Part shown: positions 57,603 through 64,000 of the stretch, piece after piece
Numbering within the stretch: the first letter of the stretch is position 1
Layout of the letters: each line of letters opens with the position of its first letter
From: Candidatus Omnitrophota bacterium
Lineage (GTDB): Bacteria > Hinthialibacterota > Hinthialibacteria > Hinthialibacterales > JAKPRU01
Direction: 5' to 3'
DNA: 64,000 nt
Assembly (NCBI GenBank): GCA_029570205.1
Contig: JAKQSI010000118.1
Span: 62,001 to 126,000 of the forward strand
Position numbers and translations under genes: made by a program
Notes under the pieces: generated by a model
Databases searched by the model: none
What the model saw: the letters and a program-made list of their open reading frames with translations, nothing else
What the model was told of the DNA's origin: nothing

Positions 57603-58541
57603 ATGAGTCAAGAAGAAATCCGGGAAACCGGCTCGGAATGCCCATCGAATTGCGCAGCGGAACATGAACCACACACGCATTCTTTCCCTCATGAGGAATC
57701 CCCCGAAATGCAGCGGGTAGCCCAACGGATGCGGCGGGTGAAACATCGGATTCTGGTCCTGTCGGGGAAAGGCGGTGTCGGCAAAAGCACGGTTGCAGTG
57801 AATCTTGCTGTCGGGTTGGCTCGGTCCAAAAAACAAGTCGGCCTGATGGATATTGATATTCACGGTCCCAGCGTTCCGAAATTACTTCATTTGGAACGTC
57901 GCGCGCTCAATGTGCAAGGCGATACCATTATCCCGGTCACTGTCGGAGACCGGATCAAGGTCATGTCTATCGGCTTCTTTTTGCCGAGCGAGGATGTGGC
58001 GGTAATCTGGCGCGGCCCGCGCAAGTACGGGCTGATTCAACAGTTCCTTGCCGATGTGGAATGGGGGGACCTGGATGTCCTTGTTGTGGACTCGCCTCCG
58101 GGAACCGGCGATGAACCGTTGGGAGTCGCCCAAATGATCGGAAAAGTGGACGGGGCCGTAATTGTCACCACGCCCCAGCAGGTCGCCGTGTTGGATGTCC
58201 GAAAATGTGTCACATTCTGCGAACAGTTAGGCGTTCCGATTCTCGGCATTGTGGAGAATATGAGCGGATTTGTCTGCCCCAAGTGCGGAGAGCGCTTCGA
58301 TATTTTCAAGAGTCGCGGCGGTGAAAATCTGGCAAAAGAAGTCGGCGTCCCCCTGCTGGGAACGATTCCCATCGAGCCGGAAATCGTCGCGGCCTGCGAC
58401 AACGGCGAACCGTACCTGGAAAAGTTTTCGTACACCGATGCCGGGCGGGCATTTGACCGCATTGCTCAATCCGTTCTGAAAGCGCTGGCAAACGGCCATC
58501 GGGACATGGATGATATCCACAAGAAGGAAGGTCGGCTATGA
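57603..58541 (+). CDS. apbC: Mrp/NBP35-family Fe-S carrier ATPase
   Basis: RILVLSGKGGVGKSTVAVNLAVGLARSKKQVGLMDIDIHGPSVPKLL...VVDSPPGTGDEPLGVAQM...IVENMSGFVCPKCGERFDIF. Confidence 0.95.
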   Translation: MSQEEIRETGSECPSNCAAEHEPHTHSFPHEESPEMQRVAQRMRRVKHRILVLSGKGGVGKSTVAVNLAVGLARSKKQVGLMDIDIHGPSVPKLLHLERRALNVQGDTIIPVTVGDRIKVMSIGFFLPSEDVAVIWRGPRKYGLIQQFLADVEWGDLDVLVVDSPPGTGDEPLGVAQMIGKVDGAVIVTTPQQVAVLDVRKCVTFCEQLGVPILGIVENMSGFVCPKCGERFDIFKSRGGENLAKEVGVPLLGTIPIEPEIVAACDNGEPYLEKFSYTDAGRAFDRIAQSVLKALANGHRDMDDIHKKEGRL

Positions 58542-59488
58542 GTCAATATGTGTTCGGTCCGGTGCCGTCGCGCCGTCTGGGGCGGTCTCTCGGTATTGAT
58601 TTACTGCCGCTGAAAACGTGCAGCTTCAACTGTGTCTACTGTCAGGTAGGCCGGACGACCTGTCTGGCCATTGAGCGGAAGGAATGGGTTCCAACAGCTC
58701 CGGTCTTGGAACAGGTTAAACAGAGAATCGCCGGGCCGGTCAGTCCCGATGTGATTACCTTCTCCGGTTCCGGCGAACCGACTCTCCATTCGGGAATCGG
58801 CGAAATCATCCGTGGGATCAAGTCATTTACCCAAATCCCCGTGGTAGTTCTCACGAACGGATCTCTCCTGTGGATGCCGGAAGTTCGTCGGGATCTGCTG
58901 GAGGCCGATATCGTGGTTCCTTCGCTGGACGCCGGTTCGGAAAGTCTCTTTCAATATGTCAATCGTCCACATCCGGATATCTCCCTGGAAAAACTTATCG
59001 AGGGAACGATCCGATTCCGAGAGGAATACAAGGGGCAAATCTGGCTGGAGGTTTTCCTGATGTGGGGCGTCACGGCGATGGATCGCGAAGTGGAGAAAAT
59101 GGCCGCCATTGCCGAACGAATTCGCCCGGATCGCATTCAACTGAATACCGTCGCCCGTCCCCCCGCTGAGGAGTACGCGTACTCCGTACCCGAAGAACGA
59201 ATGCGCTATTTTGCCACAATGTTCGAGCCGAAAGCGGAGGTGATCGGCGGGCACTCGTCTACGTTGGAAATGACCGGACTTGTGGGTAGCAGCGAGGAGA
59301 TCCTGGCTCTCGTGCGACGTCGCCCGTGTACATTGGACGACATCGCCGATGGGCTGGCAATGAATCGGAATGTTGTCATTAAGTACGTGGATCGGTTGAT
59401 CTCTGAGGGACATCTGCGCCACAAGGTGCAGGACTCACTGGTTTACTATTGGGCCACCGAAGAATCCCCATCGAAAAATGAGACATGA
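58538..59488 (+). CDS. Radical SAM protein
   Basis: MSQYVFGPVPSRRLGRSLGIDLLPLKTCSFNCVYCQVGRTT (CxxxCxxC); 4-bp overlap with apbC. Confidence 0.92.
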   Translation: MSQYVFGPVPSRRLGRSLGIDLLPLKTCSFNCVYCQVGRTTCLAIERKEWVPTAPVLEQVKQRIAGPVSPDVITFSGSGEPTLHSGIGEIIRGIKSFTQIPVVVLTNGSLLWMPEVRRDLLEADIVVPSLDAGSESLFQYVNRPHPDISLEKLIEGTIRFREEYKGQIWLEVFLMWGVTAMDREVEKMAAIAERIRPDRIQLNTVARPPAEEYAYSVPEERMRYFATMFEPKAEVIGGHSSTLEMTGLVGSSEEILALVRRRPCTLDDIADGLAMNRNVVIKYVDRLISEGHLRHKVQDSLVYYWATEESPSKNET

Positions 59489-59531
59489 ACATCCCCAAGC
59501 CTCTACGCAATCCATGTGAGAGAATGTAAGT

Positions 59532-60560
59532 ATGACGGAAATTACTCAACCGCATGACCACTTTTTTCGATTGACATTCTCCGACCCGGAAATCGTCGAG
59601 GACATCCTTTTCAACAACCTCCCCCAAATTGCCTGTCACCTGGTCCCGGGCAGCCTGGACAACACCGGGGAATCCTTCGTGAGTCCCCAATTGCGCGAGT
59701 ACATATCCGATATGCTTTATCGTGCTCAGCTCAAAAGGGGAAAAGGGGCCTACCTCTACTTATTGTTCGAGCATAAGAGCCATCCCGAACCCGAGGTGGC
59801 GTTCGATCTGCTGCGCTACATGGTGCGGATTTGGGAACGGTTTCGCGATCAAGGATCCCCCGAAGGTTTCCCGCATATCATTCCGATCGTATTCTATCAT
59901 GGAAAAGAGTTCTGGAACGGCAATACAAATTTCGCCGGTCTTTTTGAGCAGATCGAGGAACTGCAAGCATACGTACCGACCTTTGAATATTGTCTTTATG
60001 ATCTGTCGCGGTATAGTGAAAAGGAGATTCGAGGGCAGGTATTCTCGCGGGTCGCTTTGCTGTCGATGAAATATATTTACAGCGCCGATTTGGGGGAGGA
60101 GTTTGTGCGGATTTGCGAATCGTTATCCAGTGCCCGGGCAAACCCGCGTTTTCTTGATTTCCTGCGGAGCCTGCTGGAATATATCGGGGCCGCATCGGAC
60201 CGGGTCAGCGAGGAGCAGATACAAGCGGGTGTGAAGAAGATTCTACCGGATTCAGGAGATGAAATCGTGCAGACGTTATTTGACAGACTCCGTGAACAAG
60301 GTTTGGAACAAGGTTTGGAACAAGGTCTGGAACGAGGTCTGGAACAGGGTCTCATGCGAGGCCGCGAGGAAGGACGCGAGGAAGGGCGTCGAACCGGATT
60401 ACAGGAAGCTATTGAGCTGGCTTTGGAATTGAAATTCGGAGATGAGGGATTATTGTTGGCTCCCAAGATTCAAGAGATTTCCTCTGTTGAGAAGCTCGAG
60501 CAGATCAAGAACGCGATCCGAAAATCAGAGAAACTGATCGAAATAGCCTTGTTGCTTTGA
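59532..60560 (+). CDS. Rpn family recombination-promoting nuclease/putative transposase (PD-(D/E)XK)
   Basis: MTEITQPHDHFFRLTFSDPEIVEDILFNNLPQIACHLV...YISDMLYRAQLKRGKGAYLYLLFEHKSHPEPEVAFDLLRYMVRIWE; C-terminal EQGL repeats. Confidence 0.92.
   Translation: MTEITQPHDHFFRLTFSDPEIVEDILFNNLPQIACHLVPGSLDNTGESFVSPQLREYISDMLYRAQLKRGKGAYLYLLFEHKSHPEPEVAFDLLRYMVRIWERFRDQGSPEGFPHIIPIVFYHGKEFWNGNTNFAGLFEQIEELQAYVPTFEYCLYDLSRYSEKEIRGQVFSRVALLSMKYIYSADLGEEFVRICESLSSARANPRFLDFLRSLLEYIGAASDRVSEEQIQAGVKKILPDSGDEIVQTLFDRLREQGLEQGLEQGLERGLEQGLMRGREEGREEGRRTGLQEAIELALELKFGDEGLLLAPKIQEISSVEKLEQIKNAIRKSEKLIEIALLL
60294..60353 (+). repeat. 12-bp tandem repeat (five copies) inside the Rpn gene
   Basis: GAACAAGGTTTG GAACAAGGTTTG GAACAAGGTCTG GAACGAGGTCTG GAACAGGGTCTC, encoding EQGL/ERGL units. 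Confidence 0.95.
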
Positions 60561-60629
60561 TGTCTCTTGGCGCTTTGTTGCATCCCGTTATCCGACAAGA
60601 CGTCAAGTATGATAGGGAGAGGTATTCAC

Positions 60630-62450
60630 TCAATCCAGCTGAAACGTGCTTCGCCAGTCCTCGGTTTCTTTCCAGGCCGGCTGGTCTTCCTTCTTCAGAA
60701 TGAAACCGCCGATCACCAGGTCATCGATATGTGTCCGCATGAAACATCGGTACGCATCTTCCGGTGTGCAGACGATCGGCTCCCCGCGCACATTGAAACT
60801 GGTGTTGACAATCACCGCGCAGCCGGTTTTTCTTTCAAACGCCGCAATCGTGTCGTAGTAAAGCGGGTGATCCTCCCGCGCGATGGTCTGAATCCGCGCA
60901 GAATAGTCCACATGAGTCACTGCCGGTATGTCCGACCGAACAACATAAAGTTTATCCAGGCCAAACAAAGCCTCCTGTTCGGTTGACATAGGGATTCGCC
61001 TGTGAGATCGGACCGGCGCGACCAGCAGCATATAGGGCGACTCCCGGTCCAGTTCAAAATAATCCGACACACGTTCCCGCAAAACCGCCGGCGCAAACGG
61101 TCGAAACGATTCCCGGAACTTGATTTTCAGGTTCATGGTTTCCTGCATTCGGGGCGACCGTGCATCTCCCAGAATACTTCGGGAGCCTAACGCCCGTGGC
61201 CCGAATTCCATCCTTCCCTGGAACCATCCCACCACTCGTTCCTGCATCAGCAAATCCGCCACCCGTTCGGGAATCTGCTCCATCGGAACGGGGATCACGG
61301 TCGCTCCCATTGCCTTCAGCCGACGCTCGATTTCCTCATTGGAGTATTCCGGCCCCAGCAGGGAGGCTTTCATTCGATCTCTGCCGTCCGGCGTTGCAAA
61401 CCGGTCGTTCTTGAGGTAACGATGATACACCGCCAGCGCCGCCCCCAGTGCGCCACCCGCATCCCCTGCCGCGGGCTGGATCCACAAATCCCTGAATGGG
61501 CCATCACGCAAAATCCGCCCGTTGCCGACACAATTCAGCGCCACACCGCCTGCCAGGCAAAGGTTCTGCTCACCCGTGAGACGGTGAACGTATCGACTCA
61601 TTCGAAGCATCACTTCTTCCGTTATATCCTGCACAGAGCGGGCTAAATCCATTTCCCGTTGGGTCAGCGGCGATTCCGGCTTTCGCGGCGGTCCGCCGAA
61701 CAAGCGATCAAATGCGCCGTTGGTCATGGTCAAGCCACAATGGTAGTTGAAAAAGTCCAGGTTGACTTTGAACGACCCGTCTTCTTTGACATCCAGAAGG
61801 TTGTCAAGAATCGTCTGCACATAAGTTGGCCTGCCGTATGGGGCCAGACCCATTACCTTGTATTCTCCGGAATTTACTCTGAAACCCGTATAATAGGTAA
61901 ATGCGGAATACAGCATCCCCAGCGAATGCGGAAACTTCGTTTCCGCCAGGATGTCTATATCGTTTCCGTGTCCATGTCCGCAGGTGGTGGTGGCCCATTC
62001 ACCCACACCGTCAATGGTCAGAATGGCTGCACTGTCGAACGGCGACGGGTAGAACGCACTGGCCGCGTGGCTTTCATGATGATCCCCGAACAACACCTTC
62101 CCGTCGTAATCGAGCTCCTTCTTGATGGTATCCACCATCCAGAGCTTCTCTTTCAACCAAAGCGGCATGGCGGCCAGGAAAGACTGAATCCCCTTGGGAA
62201 CCGATCCCAGGTAGGTTTCCAGTAGACGGTCGAATTTCAGAATGGGCTTATCGTAAAACACGACGTAATCCACATCGCCGACAGAAATCCCGGCGGTTTC
62301 CAGGCAAGCTCGCGCCGCGTTGCCCGGGAACGATTGATCATGCTTCTTGCGGGTGAACCGCTCTTCCTGCGCGGCGGCGACAATCTCACCATCCCCCACC
62401 AATGCCGCCGCACTGTCATGATAGAATGCTGATATACCAAGAATCCACAT
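60630..62450 (-). CDS. Carbamoyltransferase, NodU family
   Basis: MWILGISAFYHDSAAALVGDGEIVAAAQEERFTRKKHDQSFPGNAARACLE...LCLAGGVALNCVGNGRIL...VGWFQGRMEFGPRALGSRSILGDAR...NTSFNVRGEPIVCTPEDAYRCF. Confidence 0.96.
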   Translation of the reverse strand: MWILGISAFYHDSAAALVGDGEIVAAAQEERFTRKKHDQSFPGNAARACLETAGISVGDVDYVVFYDKPILKFDRLLETYLGSVPKGIQSFLAAMPLWLKEKLWMVDTIKKELDYDGKVLFGDHHESHAASAFYPSPFDSAAILTIDGVGEWATTTCGHGHGNDIDILAETKFPHSLGMLYSAFTYYTGFRVNSGEYKVMGLAPYGRPTYVQTILDNLLDVKEDGSFKVNLDFFNYHCGLTMTNGAFDRLFGGPPRKPESPLTQREMDLARSVQDITEEVMLRMSRYVHRLTGEQNLCLAGGVALNCVGNGRILRDGPFRDLWIQPAAGDAGGALGAALAVYHRYLKNDRFATPDGRDRMKASLLGPEYSNEEIERRLKAMGATVIPVPMEQIPERVADLLMQERVVGWFQGRMEFGPRALGSRSILGDARSPRMQETMNLKIKFRESFRPFAPAVLRERVSDYFELDRESPYMLLVAPVRSHRRIPMSTEQEALFGLDKLYVVRSDIPAVTHVDYSARIQTIAREDHPLYYDTIAAFERKTGCAVIVNTSFNVRGEPIVCTPEDAYRCFMRTHIDDLVIGGFILKKEDQPAWKETEDWRSTFQLD

Positions 62451-62500
62451 ACCCTTTGACCGTCCCTATGCAGAGATAGGATGGGCGGAATTACCGCCGC

Positions 62501-63310
62501 TCACTGTCTTTTCATCTTACCTTTGGGGGACCAATGCCCGAAGTGAATCCGCCACCACATGCGAAATACCGTGTTCAGAGTCCGGGGGACATGGCTGGGA
62601 CGCAGCGAACTCTCCCCGGCCTGGCGCGGGTAATGCTTGACCCCCTTTTCGAAAATTCGAAAATTCCACCGTCGCGCGCGGGCCACCAGTTCGGTATCGA
62701 TGAAGAAATCGTTGGTTTCCAGGTCGATACTCTCCAGGACCTCCCGGCGCATCAACTTGAACGAGCAATCCACGTCGCGCACACGCACCCGAAACAGCAG
62801 GCGCACCAGGCGGTTGTATCCCCATGACAGAAACAGCCGCAAAAGCGGATCATACCGATAGACCCGAAAACCCACCACAAGATCGTTCTCGATAATGTGC
62901 GGCAGGAAATAGCGCAGATCTCCGATACTGAACTGCCGGTCCGAATCCGTGTAAAACACCAGGGGATATCGCGCCGCATCGAATCCCCTTCGCAGCGCAG
63001 CCCCGTATCCCAGGTTGGTTTCATGCGACAGGCACCGGATGAGTTCGGGATGTTTCTGTGCCATCTCGTCGGCTCTTTTGCCCGTGTCGTCGCGGCTGCC
63101 ATCGTTCACCACGATGATCTCATACAAGACAGCGGATTTTTCCTGGGCGTTGTCTTGGGCGAGGTTGGCAGGCTCCAGTGCCCGGCACACCTGCTGCAAA
63201 TGCGGTCGGAGTTTCTCCAGCTCGGCCAATGCCTCTTCCAGAAGGGGGACAATGTTGTCCTCTTCGTTGTATGCGGGAAGAACCACCGTTAGCCCCATGG
63301 ATTCCGACAT
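62501..63310 (-). CDS. Glycosyltransferase family 2 (dolichyl-phosphate mannosyltransferase-like)
   Basis: LTVVLPAYNEEDNIVPLLEEAL...YEIIVVNDGSRDDTGKRADEMAQ...NLGYGAALRRGFDAARYPLVFYTDSDRQFSIGDLRYFL. Confidence 0.93.
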   Translation of the reverse strand: MSESMGLTVVLPAYNEEDNIVPLLEEALAELEKLRPHLQQVCRALEPANLAQDNAQEKSAVLYEIIVVNDGSRDDTGKRADEMAQKHPELIRCLSHETNLGYGAALRRGFDAARYPLVFYTDSDRQFSIGDLRYFLPHIIENDLVVGFRVYRYDPLLRLFLSWGYNRLVRLLFRVRVRDVDCSFKLMRREVLESIDLETNDFFIDTELVARARRWNFRIFEKGVKHYPRQAGESSLRPSHVPRTLNTVFRMWWRIHFGHWSPKGKMKRQ

Positions 63311-63410
63311 ATCGGGATCGCTCCGATTAAATAGTTGTCGCTCCAATAAAACGCCATTCTAATGTACGATGATGAAATTGTCTCGACAAACGCCAACTTA
63401 AAGCGGGCAG

Positions 63411-63430
63411 GACGGGCCTCCGCGCCTGTC
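63411..63430. repeat. Solo B-type palindromic repeat at the stop codon of the SBP gene
   Basis: GACGGGC-CTCCGC-GCCTGTC, matching the array B unit. Confidence 0.7.
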
Positions 63431-64000
63431 AATGGCCCAATTCTAACCACACCTCTTTCAGCGGCCTTCGGTCCATGGCGTTCAGCTCCAATCCTCGGAC
63501 GTACGGCTGAACTAGACGGGTTGTGTGCTGATAATTGATCAGCAGCCAGGGGCAAACCTCCATAACAATTTCCTCGGCCTGACGGTACAGGTCAAATCGC
63601 TTTTCGGTATCCAGCGTCCGCAACGCTTCCCGGAACAGCGCATCGAATCGCGGATCGGAAAACCGTGTAGCATTCGGCCCGGCCGGGCTGAAATTTCGCG
63701 AGTCGAACAAGGCCAGAAAGTTCTCCGGGTCCACATAATCGGCATTCCATCCCAATCGAAAAAACGCGACATCACCTCGCTCCACCGTATCCAGATGCTG
63801 TGACCATTCCACAACCTTCAACCGGATCTTGAATCCGACATCTTCCAGTTGTTGCTGGATCACCTCGGCGAGCAGCTCGTTGAGACGACCGGCGGAGTTC
63901 AGTTGCAGAGTGATTTCCGGCAGGTTTTTTCCACCCGGATATCCCGCCTCGGCGAGAAGGCTTCGCGCCTTCTCCGGATCGTAGGTAAATCCCCACACCC
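63429..64000 (-). CDS. ABC transporter family 5 substrate-binding protein (C-terminal part; runs off the right edge)
   Basis: YDPEKARSLLAEAGYPGGKNLPEITLQLNS...AEVIQQQLEDVGFKIRLKVVEWSQHLDTVERGDVAFFRLGWNADYVDPENFLALFDSRNF. Confidence 0.9.
   Translation of the reverse strand, partial: VWGFTYDPEKARSLLAEAGYPGGKNLPEITLQLNSAGRLNELLAEVIQQQLEDVGFKIRLKVVEWSQHLDTVERGDVAFFRLGWNADYVDPENFLALFDSRNFSPAGPNATRFSDPRFDALFREALRTLDTEKRFDLYRQAEEIVMEVCPWLLINYQHTTRLVQPYVRGLELNAMDRRPLKEVWLELGH

Overview
This 64 kb window is a gene-dense, moderately GC-rich bacterial chromosomal segment. The gene complement (exported PQQ-propeller proteins, Tat-exported Gfo/Idh/MocA proteins, glycoside hydrolases, a dockerin-like secreted protein, a DUF5117-type metalloprotease) suggests an uncultured Sumerlaeota/Hydrogenedentes/Planctomycete-like lineage, but this is inference only. 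I support about 46 coding regions, including folK, cimA, an aconitase, dnaG, an HtrA protease, gmk, cca, a CoA-disulfide reductase with a rhodanese domain, Mrp/ApbC, a radical SAM protein, a NodU-type carbamoyltransferase, several glycosyltransferases and methyltransferases, and a Type II restriction-modification pair whose nuclease looks like the EcoRI family. No rRNA or CRISPR was seen, and no tRNA was recognised by eye. The main observations are: (1) a probable isoleucine leader-peptide attenuator upstream of citramalate synthase; (2) a superfamily of short palindromic repeats whose stems vary compensatorily, amplified into three mosaic arrays that share linkers, two of which flank one glycosyltransferase gene; (3) an EcoRI-like nuclease paired with a D12-class adenine methyltransferase; (4) an exported methyltransferase-like/PQQ-propeller fusion and a methyltransferase-glycosyltransferase fusion; (5) several interrupted or orphan ORFs. 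All calls are from reading the sequence and supplied translations; no searches were run.
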